32,169 bases of DNA from Acidimicrobiales bacterium (GTDB lineage: Bacteria; Actinomycetota; Acidimicrobiia; Acidimicrobiales; SZUA-35): contig JAHDFR010000042.1 in NCBI GenBank assembly GCA_020628065.1, forward strand, positions 1 to 32,169. Direction: 5' to 3'. Shown here one piece after another: positions 6,420-14,595 of the stretch. The notes below the pieces were generated by a model. It was not told the DNA's origin and made no database searches. It saw nothing but the letters and a program-made list of their open reading frames with translations. A program made the position numbers and the translations under genes. Within the stretch, counting starts at the first letter, position 1; every line of letters begins with the position of its first letter.

Positions 6420-8705
6420 TCATCCTCGACCGGCAGCCGCCTCATCGGCTCGGTTGCGGCCGGACAATCGGATCAACTCCTCGTGAAGTTCGAACCAAAC
6501 GGTGTGGTAGCTGTCTTTAAGCGGATGGGCCATCATGTCGACATCTCCTGACTCGACAGCACGCAGGGCATCGGTCAACCGTTCCAGGTAGCGACGGAGG
6601 CGAGGTTCCGCTTCGGCCACCTGTTGAATGATCGGCGTTATTCCTGCGTGAATTTCGGATCGGAGCCTGCCGACCACCTGGGCGTCATAGGCCCGATCGC
6701 TGTGGTCATTGGACACCTCCTCACCATCGATGGATCTCACCTGCCAGCTGGTGACCACGGCTTTGAAGTCGTCGTTGACCAAATGGAACGACCCCATGTG
6801 CGGCTCAATCCGATCCTTGAGTACCTCGGCCGCTTCCCGGTATGCAAGGTCGACTCTCTCTCGTAGTGCGGTTGACGGCAGGACTCTACCGTTTGGCATG
6901 GACTGGGCGTCTCCGGCTTGGACTAGGGCATCGAGGACCGGTGACAACTCGGATGGCTTGGCGCCCAGCACCCGGGCGATCGTTTCGGCGTCCCCCATTC
7001 CTTTCAGGGCCAGGGCGCGACCTACGGTTTCGGTCGTCACCGGCTCGCCGTCGCTGGTCGGTCGCTCGGCCGGGGCAGCATCGCTCTCGCCTCTGTCCCG
7101 TTCCCCCGAATCGCTGCTCGTCGACGACGGCACCAACCATGATTTCAGTACCCCAACCTCGGGAATCTCTACTTCATTGGCGTGGTGGGCTCCGAGGAAC
7201 ACTTGACCGGTATCGCCATCAACCGTTACCTCAGTCCCGGTCGGCAGGAACCGTTCACCGATCTGGATGCCGTCGGCGCCTACCTGGATCGCATCGGCTC
7301 CGACCACTGCCGGAACACCCCAACCCCGAGCGACCACGGCGGCGTGGCTCACTAATCCGCCCAGCGCGGTGACGATGGCTTTGGCCACCGCCATACCGGC
7401 GATGTCGGCCGGCGAGGTTTCGTTGCGCACCAGCACCACCGCTTCCCCCTTGGCCTCAGCGGTGAGAGCCGACTCAACCACGGTATGGATTCGACCAACA
7501 GCCCGGCCGGGTGAAGCAGCCAAACCGCATGTCAATTCCGAGTCGTTGCTGGTGGCGGCACTACCAGCCGTTTCGGTGGGCGGATCCTCCAAAATGTCGG
7601 CGACCCGCTCCAACGCCTGCTCTCTGGACAACGGAAAGTCCGTGTCGTCGGCCATGTCGATGGCCATGCGCAGTGCTGCCCTTGGACTTCGTTTGCCACG
7701 GCGGACCTGCAGCAACCACAGTCGGCCATCCTCGACGGTGAATTCGATGTCGACCAGATCAGCCAGATCTCGTTCCAGAACGATGATGGTTCGTTGGAGC
7801 TCGGCGGCAACCTCCGGCCATCGTTCGCCCATGACGGCGATCGGAAGAGTCCGATGAGTTCCGGCTACTACGTCTTCGCCTTGCGCTTCGGCCAGAAAAT
7901 CGCCGACGGTCGCCGGTTTCCCGGTTGATGGGTCCCGGGAGAAGGCAACGCCGGTTCCCGAACGTGTTCCCAGATTCCCGAAGGTCATCATCTGCACGGT
8001 GGCCGCCGTGCCCAGCTCGGCGTCGATGCCCTCTATCCGCCTGTATGTGGCGGCTCGCTCACCCTCCCATGACCGGAACACGGCGGCGACAGCGTGACGG
8101 ATCTGCACTTGAGGATCGTCCGGCACGGTAAAGCCTTCGGTCATGAGGTCGGTCGCCAACCTTCGCCCGGCATCGAACAGCGCCGGCGGCTCAAGAGACA
8201 CTCCATCATCTTGACCAAAGTGCCGCTCAGCCAACTCGGACAGCAGAGCGGCAGGTGCTTCAAGCACCACAGAGGCATACGACTGGATGAAGCGGCGGTA
8301 GGTGTCCCATCCGAATCGCTGGTTATCAGCGGCCCTACCCAAGCCATCCGCTACTGCTGGCGTCATGCCGACGTTAAGGACGGTGTCCATCATTCCCGGC
8401 ATCGAAACGGGAGCGCCTGATCTGATGCTCACCAACAGCGGGCGCTCAGGATCGCCCACCTTTCGACCAACGACGCACTCCAACTGTCCCAACCCTTGGC
8501 TGAGAGCAATGTCGAATGTCTCGTTCCAGCCGTTTGTTAGAAATCGCCGACAAGCCTGCGTGGTCAGCGTAAAGCCCGGCGGAACCGGCAATCCCATCGA
8601 CGCCATTCTGGCCAGCGCTGCTCCCTTGCCCCCGAGCAAGGCCGCCTGTAGACCTTCCTCAAGTTTCCCGCCGTCAGCGAACGACAGCCAGATTCGATCG
8701 TCCAT
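6420..8705 (-). CDS. PPDK-like phosphotransferase lacking the PEP/pyruvate barrel
   Basis: A 761-residue relative of pyruvate, phosphate dikinase. The N-terminal ATP-grasp part is well conserved: LLGGKGAALARM near the start, SIRSGAPVSMPGMMDTVLN, and SGTGVAFSRDPSTG. The swivelling phosphohistidine domain carries TALGGLVSHAAVVARG with the phospho-acceptor His at 454, ending near residue 505. Canonical PPDK then has a TIM barrel of about 340 residues that binds PEP/pyruvate and carries a catalytic Cys; that is absent. Instead there is an acidic, Ser-rich linker (about 520-560) and a C-terminal, mostly helical domain of about 200 residues that I cannot name. Shortened PPDK-like proteins are known in mycobacteria. 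It heads the operon with the monooxygenase, 4 bp upstream of it. It may phosphorylate a different substrate or a partner protein. Confidence 0.85.
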   Translation of the reverse strand: MDDRIWLSFADGGKLEEGLQAALLGGKGAALARMASMGLPVPPGFTLTTQACRRFLTNGWNETFDIALSQGLGQLECVVGRKVGDPERPLLVSIRSGAPVSMPGMMDTVLNVGMTPAVADGLGRAADNQRFGWDTYRRFIQSYASVVLEAPAALLSELAERHFGQDDGVSLEPPALFDAGRRLATDLMTEGFTVPDDPQVQIRHAVAAVFRSWEGERAATYRRIEGIDAELGTAATVQMMTFGNLGTRSGTGVAFSRDPSTGKPATVGDFLAEAQGEDVVAGTHRTLPIAVMGERWPEVAAELQRTIIVLERDLADLVDIEFTVEDGRLWLLQVRRGKRSPRAALRMAIDMADDTDFPLSREQALERVADILEDPPTETAGSAATSNDSELTCGLAASPGRAVGRIHTVVESALTAEAKGEAVVLVRNETSPADIAGMAVAKAIVTALGGLVSHAAVVARGWGVPAVVGADAIQVGADGIQIGERFLPTGTEVTVDGDTGQVFLGAHHANEVEIPEVGVLKSWLVPSSTSSDSGERDRGESDAAPAERPTSDGEPVTTETVGRALALKGMGDAETIARVLGAKPSELSPVLDALVQAGDAQSMPNGRVLPSTALRERVDLAYREAAEVLKDRIEPHMGSFHLVNDDFKAVVTSWQVRSIDGEEVSNDHSDRAYDAQVVGRLRSEIHAGITPIIQQVAEAEPRLRRYLERLTDALRAVESGDVDMMAHPLKDSYHTVWFELHEELIRLSGRNRADEAAAGRG

Positions 8706-8788
8706 ACGTCCTCACTCGGCGCACTCTGGTGGCTCAGCCCTTCATCAGGCAACGTAGCACGATGCAGTGCCGGCAATCACAGCCGGAG

Positions 8789-8836
8789 GTCTGGCTAAAC
8801 CGAGGAACTGCCACGCCGCAGGTTTCGATGCCAGAC
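8789..8836 (+). promoter_or_regulatory. Extended inverted repeat upstream of the hydrolase start
   Basis: GTCTGGC at 8789-8795 pairs with GCCAGAC at 8830-8836, and inside it AAACC at 8797-8801 pairs with GGTTT at 8821-8825, giving 12 pairs with a small internal loop and a 19-nt loop. The 3' arm ends 7 nt before the ATG at 8844, where no Shine-Dalgarno sequence is visible. It could be an RNA leader hairpin or a split operator in the divergent spacer. Confidence 0.5.
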
Positions 8837-8843
8837 TGAATCC

Positions 8844-10052
8844 ATGTCACCGGCTCAAACAATCAGGCATCCCGGAACCCCGGAAGGATGCGAGCGGATC
8901 GCCTACGCGGTCGGGTTCAAGGAGACCTCGACCTACAGCGACGTATACGGCGGAGGCGGTGCTGTGGTGGGCCTGGATTGCCACTTGATACGACCGATTG
9001 ATCAGCCGTCGAATCGGCTGATCGTCTTTATGCACCCGGTCGGAGGAGGGATGTACCTGCCGATGGTTCGCTCGCTGGCTGCCGCCGGCCACCATGTCCT
9101 TTGGGCCAACTCCCGCTACCGAGGGGCAGACTTCGCTTTGATTATGGAGAAAGTGGCCTGCGATCTGGGGGAAGCGATATCCGATGCCAGAGACCGTCTT
9201 GGCTACTCCAGCATCGTTCTCGCCGGGTGGTCCGGCGGCGGATCGCTGTCCATGTGGTACCAGGCGTTGGCTGAGGCAGGTGACGGAATATCGGAAACGG
9301 CAGCGGGTGATTCGTACGTCGTCAAGGCCGAGCGAATGCCACCGGCTGATGCTGTTCTCATGCTGGCCGCCCACGTCAGCCGACACCAGATTTTCACCGA
9401 ATGGATCGATCCGTCAATTCTTGATGAGACTCGTCCTGACGAACGCCAACCGTCGCTGAACCTCTACGATCCGGCCAACCCGAATCAACCCCCCTATTCG
9501 CCGGACTACCTGGCCACCTTCCGTGCAGCGCAGATCGACCGCAACCGACGGATCACCGACTGGGTGAAGGATCAGCTGGCCGCCATTCGGGCATCGAACA
9601 ACCCCCATGGGGAAATGGGGTTTACCGTTCACGGAACAATGGCCGATCCCCGATGGCTTGATCCGGCGCTCGAGCCCAGTGACCGTACTCCGGGTACTTG
9701 CTACCTGGGCGATCCGGCTGTAGTCAACGATGGCCCCGTGGGCCTGGCCCGCTTCTCCACCCTTCGCAGCTGGCTGAGTCAATGGAGCTACGACGACGCC
9801 CGGTGCGACGCCATTGACGCCGGTGGCATCATCACGGTTCCTGCACTGGTGGTTGGCAACAGCGCCGACGACGCCTGCACTCCCAGTCACACCAGTCGAC
9901 TGTTTGACGCCGTCGCCCATGACCGGAAACACCTTCATGTCGTTAAGGGAGCCAGCCACTACTACACCGGCCGTAACGGCCGAGAACACTTGGCCGAAGC
10001 GATCGGTGTGATCAGTCAATTCCTCAACAGCCAGCTGGGCCAGGTCGATTAG
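8844..10052 (+). CDS. Alpha/beta hydrolase
   Basis: A 402-residue serine hydrolase of the alpha/beta fold. HPVGGG at 64-69 fits the oxyanion region, and GWSGGG at 128-133 is the nucleophile elbow with Ser130. The late NSADDACTP segment likely provides the acid and GASHYY the catalytic His. No signal peptide is seen, so it is cytoplasmic. An insert of about 150 residues between the elbow and the acid region is probably a substrate-covering cap. It is divergent from the PPDK-monooxygenase-SDR operon, and a Baeyer-Villiger ester would be a plausible substrate; this is inference. It is tail-to-tail with the P450 gene with a 6-bp gap. Some relatives are annotated as uncharacterised hydrolases; the exact family is uncertain. 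Confidence 0.82.
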   Translation: MSPAQTIRHPGTPEGCERIAYAVGFKETSTYSDVYGGGGAVVGLDCHLIRPIDQPSNRLIVFMHPVGGGMYLPMVRSLAAAGHHVLWANSRYRGADFALIMEKVACDLGEAISDARDRLGYSSIVLAGWSGGGSLSMWYQALAEAGDGISETAAGDSYVVKAERMPPADAVLMLAAHVSRHQIFTEWIDPSILDETRPDERQPSLNLYDPANPNQPPYSPDYLATFRAAQIDRNRRITDWVKDQLAAIRASNNPHGEMGFTVHGTMADPRWLDPALEPSDRTPGTCYLGDPAVVNDGPVGLARFSTLRSWLSQWSYDDARCDAIDAGGIITVPALVVGNSADDACTPSHTSRLFDAVAHDRKHLHVVKGASHYYTGRNGREHLAEAIGVISQFLNSQLGQVD

Positions 10053-10060
10053 CGCTGGCT
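10029..10060. terminator. Inverted repeat across the convergent hydrolase/P450 stops
   Basis: AGCCAGC at 10029-10035 and GCTGGCT at 10054-10060 form a 7-bp stem with an 18-nt loop that spans both stop codons. There is no U-tract. It may act as a weak bidirectional terminator. Confidence 0.3.
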
Positions 10061-11309
10061 ATTCAGAGGGATGGAGCCTCAGCGGAAGTCGTTTCATCCC
10101 GTTGATGAAGCTCGACCACACATGCTCGACGTCACCGGCCGGCTCCAGACGATCGACTCGGTCGACCAGTTCGCTCAACATGCTCTTTGTCTCCAGCCTG
10201 GCCAAATGGGCTCCCATACAGAAGTGGGCACCGTACCCGAAGGCAATTTGAGGGTTGGGGTCCCTGGTGATGTCGAAGTTGTACGGGTCGTTGAACACGT
10301 CCTCATCCCGGTTGGCCGACAGGTACATCAATGCCAGCTTGTCCCCGGCCTCGATGGCCTGTCCGTGGAGTTCAAGCGGTGTGTGAACAGTCCGGCTCAT
10401 GTAATTGACTGGCGATGCCCACCGGGTGATCTCCTCCACTGCGGTATCCAGGTGGCGATCAGGGTCGGAGCGAAGCAGCTCCCATTGCTCAGGGTTCTCC
10501 GACAGAGCCTTGAGACCCCATGAGATGTTGTTCCTTGTCGTCTCGTTACCGGCCACAAAGACCAAAATCACGTAGCTGGCGTACTCGGCTTCTGTGAGTT
10601 CACCGGCGTCGACCTGCTCAACCAGCTCGGTGACGATGTCGTCAGCCGGTTCCCGTCGTCGCAGATCCGCAAGCTCGAAAGCATACGTTGTCATGTCGGC
10701 AATGGCCGACGCTCTACTCGCCGGCGAAGGGGCGTAGTCAGGATCGAGACTGGAGATTGTGGCGTTGCTCCAGTGCAGCAAGCGATCACGATCGTCGAAT
10801 GATGTGCCCATCAACTCGACGATCGCCATCATCGGGAACTCAACGGCCAAGCCGTCAACGATGTCGATGGCGTCGTTGTCTCCCGAAGTCATTGCCGTGT
10901 CCAGCAACCGGCCGGCCATTGACTTGTAGTGCTCGGTATATCGACGCACCACTTTCGGGGTGAAACTTCGGCTCACCATCAGCCGCTTCTCGGTGTGCTC
11001 CGGGCGATCCATCATCAGCAAGTGGCGTACACCGCCCTTGTCGTGGTCGTTGCGAAGGTTGTGGCCGGCGAAGTTGCCGACGTGCTCCAGGTTGCGACTG
11101 ACTTCCAGCACATCAGCATGGCGGGAGACAACCCAGGACTCACCAACCATGATCGGGTCGTCGATTTGCTGCCTGAACAGTGGCTGCTCCCGGCGTAGCC
11201 ACTTGAGCTGGTCGTGGGGCGGACCATTTCGGTAGGCGAGGTTGGACAGAACATCGATGTCGGCCGCATCGAAACTGACATCTAGCGTGGTGGAACCGGA
11301 TTCAACCAT
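10059..11309 (-). CDS. Cytochrome P450
   Basis: A soluble bacterial P450 of about 416 residues. The I-helix oxygen-activation motif appears as VAGNETTRN, the K-helix ExxR as EEITRWASP, and the haem-binding loop as FGYGAHFCMG with the proximal Cys near residue 364. The stretch HWSNATISSLDPDY and the I-helix wording resemble the actinobacterial CYP125/142 neighbourhood, enzymes that hydroxylate sterol or terpenoid side chains; this placement is only an impression. The ATG at 11309 gives the usual P450 length; a TTG at 11354 adds a non-conserved extension. It follows the acyl-CoA synthetase on the same strand with a 49-bp gap, as in side-chain oxidation pathways where a terminal carboxylate is made and then activated with CoA. 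No dedicated ferredoxin is adjacent; one lies at 17100-17480. Confidence 0.93.
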   Translation of the reverse strand: MVESGSTTLDVSFDAADIDVLSNLAYRNGPPHDQLKWLRREQPLFRQQIDDPIMVGESWVVSRHADVLEVSRNLEHVGNFAGHNLRNDHDKGGVRHLLMMDRPEHTEKRLMVSRSFTPKVVRRYTEHYKSMAGRLLDTAMTSGDNDAIDIVDGLAVEFPMMAIVELMGTSFDDRDRLLHWSNATISSLDPDYAPSPASRASAIADMTTYAFELADLRRREPADDIVTELVEQVDAGELTEAEYASYVILVFVAGNETTRNNISWGLKALSENPEQWELLRSDPDRHLDTAVEEITRWASPVNYMSRTVHTPLELHGQAIEAGDKLALMYLSANRDEDVFNDPYNFDITRDPNPQIAFGYGAHFCMGAHLARLETKSMLSELVDRVDRLEPAGDVEHVWSSFINGMKRLPLRLHPSE

Positions 11310-11358
11310 GGCCCAGTATGACCTTGGGGGTACGGTTGCGCCAAAGACCGCCAAGTTC

Positions 11359-12912
11359 TCAATTGTCGGAGCCGGACGTGGCTTCGCTACGAAGTTGTTG
11401 GCGTAGCTCTCGTTTTACCACCTTGCCGTAGTTGTTTGTGGGTAGCGATTCGACGAATCGGTACTCCTTGGGCCGTTTGTAGCGGGCCATGTGATCGAGA
11501 CATTGCCGGTCGAGCTCCTCGACGGTAGGGGTGTCGGTTTCCCCGTCCACCACGACGAAGGCAACGACGGCTTCGCCCCACTCATCGTCCGGTCGGCCAA
11601 CCACCGACACTCCACCGACCGCCGGATGGGCAAGGAGAACCTCCTCGACCTCACGGGGGTAGATATTCATACCGCCGCTGATTATGAGATCTTTCGAGCG
11701 GTCTCTCAAGGTGAGGTAACCCTCCTGGTCGAGACTTCCGACATCGCCGGTGTGCAACCAACCGTCCCTAATCGCTTCATTGGTGGCATCTGGTTGTTCC
11801 CAATAGCCGTTCATGACAACGCTTCCCCGAACAGCCACCTCCCCGATCTCGCCAACGGGAACGGGCAGACCCTCGTCGGAAAGTATCCGGATCTGCACAT
11901 CGGTTCTGGCCACCCCGACGCTTTGCACTCGTTCGCGCCACCGCCGATGAGCGACGTCGAGGTGATCGGCTTTCGACAAGGCGGTGATAGTCATCGGACT
12001 CTCACCCTGGCCATAGATCTGGGCCAGACGGGGGCCGAAGACGTCGAGGGCTTGTTCGAGGTCGTTGAGGTACATGGGAGCGCCGCCGTAAATGATGGTC
12101 TTGAGGCCTACCAGGTCGGCAGATCTCACTGCCGGCGATGCCGCCAATCGTTTGACCATCGTCGGCGCGGCGAAGAACGACATCCCTGACCAGTGACCGA
12201 TGAGTGAGGCAATCTCGCCATCGTCCACGCCACGCGATGCGGGCAACACACTGACAGCTCCGCGGGCAATATGAGGGAGACCGTACAGACCGGATCCATG
12301 TGACAACGGGGCGGCGTGGAGAACCGAGTCGCTTGCCTCGATCGGATCGATGTCGGCGAAGTAGCTCAGCGACATCATCAACAGGTTGTGGTGGCTGAGC
12401 GTCGCCCCTTTCGGACGACCGGTAGTGCCACTGGTGTAGAACAGCCAAGCCGGATCTGTTGACTGCCGTTCAACCAGAGACACAGCGGGTCCGCCCCGGT
12501 GCGTGTCCCAGACCTGACCAGGTGCCTCCAGTATCGCCCGCAGCGAAGTCACCGTTCCCATCAGCGCATTCACGTCATCGGCGTGACCCTGATCGACCAC
12601 AGCGATGGTGGCTGCGCTCTGGTCGAGTATGAAAGCGATCTCGTCCCGATGCAGCCGGGCGTTTACCGGGACCACCACCAAGCCGGCGTACCAGGCCGCG
12701 AACAACGCCTCCAGGTACTGGGGGCTGTTGTTCATGACGATAGCCAGGCGATCGCCTGGCCTCAGGCCGTACTCGTTCATCAACGCCCCGGCCAGCGAAG
12801 AGACGGCGCCGGCAAACGAACGCCAGTCGGCGTAGACCTCGTGACCATCGGCGATGGCGGCCTGATTGCCGAAACGAGTACCGTTGCGCTCGATCCACAC
12901 TGCCAGATTCAT
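11359..12912 (-). CDS. AMP-binding acyl-CoA synthetase
   Basis: About 517 residues of the ANL superfamily, which activates a carboxylate with ATP and joins it to CoA. The P-loop FYTSGTTGRPKGA, the YGQGESPMT aromatic/A5 block, GWLHTGDVG (A7), the hinge LRDRSKDLIISGGMNIYP (A8), and NNYGKVVKREL with the catalytic Lys are all present. I start at the ATG at 12912, beginning MNLAVWIERN as in the family; a frame reaching 13140 runs into the oppositely oriented PPOX gene and is not credible. It is divergent from that gene with a 45-bp spacer and leads into the P450. Candidate substrates are a branched or alicyclic acid from P450 oxidation, or methylmercaptopropionate as for DmdB; neither is shown by sequence. 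Confidence 0.93.
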   Translation of the reverse strand: MNLAVWIERNGTRFGNQAAIADGHEVYADWRSFAGAVSSLAGALMNEYGLRPGDRLAIVMNNSPQYLEALFAAWYAGLVVVPVNARLHRDEIAFILDQSAATIAVVDQGHADDVNALMGTVTSLRAILEAPGQVWDTHRGGPAVSLVERQSTDPAWLFYTSGTTGRPKGATLSHHNLLMMSLSYFADIDPIEASDSVLHAAPLSHGSGLYGLPHIARGAVSVLPASRGVDDGEIASLIGHWSGMSFFAAPTMVKRLAASPAVRSADLVGLKTIIYGGAPMYLNDLEQALDVFGPRLAQIYGQGESPMTITALSKADHLDVAHRRWRERVQSVGVARTDVQIRILSDEGLPVPVGEIGEVAVRGSVVMNGYWEQPDATNEAIRDGWLHTGDVGSLDQEGYLTLRDRSKDLIISGGMNIYPREVEEVLLAHPAVGGVSVVGRPDDEWGEAVVAFVVVDGETDTPTVEELDRQCLDHMARYKRPKEYRFVESLPTNNYGKVVKRELRQQLRSEATSGSDN

Positions 12913-12957
12913 TGCTCGTCTTTCGTTTTTCGGGCTTCTTCGGTCAGAATCGAGAGT

Positions 12958-13392
12958 ATGCGGCTCGAGGAATCCGATGCCAGGGGACGGCTGCAGGCCG
13001 CCGATCACGGCGTCCTGTGCACGGTCCACCCGATCCGAGGAGTTGACGCCGTCCCCGCGGTGTTCGCCCTGGACGATCTCGGTCTTACCTCTTGCCTGGG
13101 TGTACCAGTCGACAAGGTGAAGCCGAAGAGTTCGCCGCACCTACAACGTCAGAAGAACCTCGACGGCGACCCCCGGGCCACCTTTCTCGTCGAGCATTGG
13201 GATCCGAATGACTGGCTCAAGCTGTGGTGGGTCCGAGCTGAACTCAAAGCGGTCGTCAGTCCGGAGAGCCAATTGGTCGAGCGTCTAACTGAGCGTCTAA
13301 CCGGGAGGTATCACCAGTACACCAATCGGCCGTTCCACCACGTACTGGTCTTCGAAATTGACCGAGTAACCGGCTGGACCGCCGACGGATAG
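12958..13392 (+). CDS. PPOX-fold probable F420-dependent enzyme (Rv0121 type)
   Basis: A 144-residue protein of the pyridoxamine-phosphate-oxidase-like split barrel. The sequence GVLCTVHPIRGVDAVPAV, then VDKVKPKSS, then RATFLVEHWDP and LWWVRA are typical of the actinobacterial subfamily annotated as a probable F420-dependent enzyme. It would bind deazaflavin F420 or flavin and reduce a small molecule; no substrate is known. I start at the ATG at 12958; the open frame extends upstream but through the antisense of the acyl-CoA synthetase. A tandem 12-bp duplication at 13279-13302 adds the repeated residues ERLT-ERLT. It is convergent with the LLM-class oxidoreductase, another likely F420 user, with a strong hairpin between them. 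Confidence 0.85.
   Translation: MRLEESDARGRLQAADHGVLCTVHPIRGVDAVPAVFALDDLGLTSCLGVPVDKVKPKSSPHLQRQKNLDGDPRATFLVEHWDPNDWLKLWWVRAELKAVVSPESQLVERLTERLTGRYHQYTNRPFHHVLVFEIDRVTGWTADG
13279..13302. repeat. In-frame 12-bp tandem duplication in the PPOX gene
   Basis: GAGCGTCTAACT at 13279-13290 is followed directly by GAGCGTCTAACC at 13291-13302, encoding ERLT twice. The near-identity suggests a recent slippage event that kept the reading frame. Confidence 0.8.
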
Positions 13393-13404
13393 TTCAACCA
13401 TCCG

Positions 13405-13441
13405 CCGGCGTTCGCGCCGGACACCCGGCACGAACGTGCGC
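13405..13441. terminator. Bidirectional terminator-like hairpins
   Basis: CCGGCG-TTCG-CGCCGG at 13405-13420 is a 6-bp GC stem closed by a UUCG tetraloop, followed by a second hairpin with GCAC-GAAC-GTGC at its core (about 13426-13441). They fill the 53-bp gap between two convergent genes. There is no U-tract, as is usual in high-GC Actinobacteria. Confidence 0.6.
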
Positions 13442-13445
13442 CGAC

Positions 13446-14447
13446 CTAGCCGGCGTTGACTTTCGGCATGATCTCTTCGGCCAACACCTTGAGATCGTCG
13501 AGGGTCTTCGATACCGGCACGTCGGTGAAGGGAGGCCAGATCAGCGGCATGGTCAGCCCCGCCTCCTTCAGTGCCTTGAGGTTGTCAGTGATCTGATCAG
13601 CGGTGCCAATCAAGATGTTGCTGGCCTTACCGGAATCGGCTTGATCGCTCGGCTCATCGGTGATCACGAACCAGTACATGCTGCAGAGCTCAAGGCTGTC
13701 GAGGGCGTCGCCCTTGCCCAACTCGTCGAGCTCAGCCTGGATTGGTCCCCGCCAGTCGGCCAGCGCCGTCGCCGTGTCCTGGATACCTATCCAGCCTGAA
13801 AGGTCATATTTGGCAATTCGATTCGCTGATCGCTTCGGGTCCTTGAGGCCGCTGAAGAAGATTGGGGGGTGAGGATCCTGAACCGGTTTCGCGCCGAAGC
13901 CGCATCGGTCGAAGTCGGCGAACTCGCCGTGATACTCAAAAAGATCGTTGGTCCAGATGCCCTGACAGATCTCGATCGTCTCCCGAACGTGCTTGTGACG
14001 TTTCGGGAAGATTTGAGCGGCGCTGGCGGCCGCGAACTCTTCGGGCATCCAGCCCGCCCCAACGCCCACGTTCAGGCGTCCGCCGCTCAGATGGTCCACC
14101 GTGGCCAGCTCGGCGGCCAGGACACCCGGGGACCGATACGGGGTGTCGATGATGCTCATACCGATCCGGACTTTGCTGGTCTTGGCCGCCAGCCACGGAA
14201 TGAGTGGCCAACCCTGGAACCATTGCCCTCGGGCCGTCACCGGCAGAGCCTTGGGGAACTCGTCCATCATTCCAAAGGCGTACTGCAGTTCTTCTCGATC
14301 CGACGCCTCGGGAACCACAATGCGGTCCAGGGTCCAGACCGAGTCAAAGTCGAGATCCTCAGCCAGCAAGGTTAAGTCCTCAAGCTCCCGCACCGTGACT
14401 TCGTCACGAAAATTTGGCAGATACAGCGCAAGCTTCATGTCAGCCAT
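13446..14447 (-). CDS. LLM-class F420/flavin-dependent oxidoreductase
   Basis: A 333-residue luciferase-like TIM-barrel oxidoreductase. MKLALYLPNF opens the barrel, KVRIGMSIIDTPYRSPGVLAAELATVD is the cofactor-binding region, and LNVGVGAGWMPEEF is the hallmark segment of F420-dependent LLM proteins; RHKHVRETIEI follows. Members use F420 or FMN to oxidise or reduce alcohols, ketones or other small organics. The ATG at 14447 has a GGGGG-rich Shine-Dalgarno upstream at good spacing, so it is preferred over an ATG three codons later. It is divergent from the two-component system gene with a 148-bp spacer that holds a palindrome, and convergent with the PPOX gene. The exact substrate is unknown. 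Confidence 0.9.
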   Translation of the reverse strand: MADMKLALYLPNFRDEVTVRELEDLTLLAEDLDFDSVWTLDRIVVPEASDREELQYAFGMMDEFPKALPVTARGQWFQGWPLIPWLAAKTSKVRIGMSIIDTPYRSPGVLAAELATVDHLSGGRLNVGVGAGWMPEEFAAASAAQIFPKRHKHVRETIEICQGIWTNDLFEYHGEFADFDRCGFGAKPVQDPHPPIFFSGLKDPKRSANRIAKYDLSGWIGIQDTATALADWRGPIQAELDELGKGDALDSLELCSMYWFVITDEPSDQADSGKASNILIGTADQITDNLKALKEAGLTMPLIWPPFTDVPVSKTLDDLKVLAEEIMPKVNAG

Positions 14448-14499
14448 CGTTGGCCCCCTTCACGTCCGACCGCCGGACCGGAAGACCAGCGGTTTCCAC

Positions 14500-14516
14500 G
14501 ACACCGGTGTGGTGTC
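14500..14516. promoter_or_regulatory. Palindrome in the LLM/response-regulator divergent spacer
   Basis: ACACCGGTGT at 14501-14510 is a perfect 10-bp palindrome, and GACACC at 14500-14505 also pairs with GGTGTC at 14511-14516. A CGTCCGA/TCGGACG pair (14463-14469, 14522-14528) flanks it. The site is central in the spacer between divergent genes and is a candidate binding site for the adjacent response regulator. Inference. Confidence 0.4.
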
Positions 14517-14583
14517 TTGGATCGGACGTTACGAAACCAACCTCGGGCCGCTAACAACGCTGGATCAACTTTTCATCAACAGC

Positions 14584-14589
14584 TAAGCT
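14584..14589 (+). promoter_or_regulatory. Leaderless -10 box of the response-regulator gene
   Basis: TAAGCT fits the actinobacterial TANNNT -10 and ends 6 nt before the ATG at 14596. No Shine-Dalgarno sequence is present before that ATG, so the transcript is probably leaderless. No convincing -35 is seen. Confidence 0.45.
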
Positions 14590-14595
14590 CTGCTC

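Noticed and set aside
12913-13140. N-terminal extension of the acyl-CoA synthetase
   Set aside because: It overlaps the convincing PPOX gene on the other strand and has no similarity to the family; the ATG at 12912 gives the normal N-terminus.
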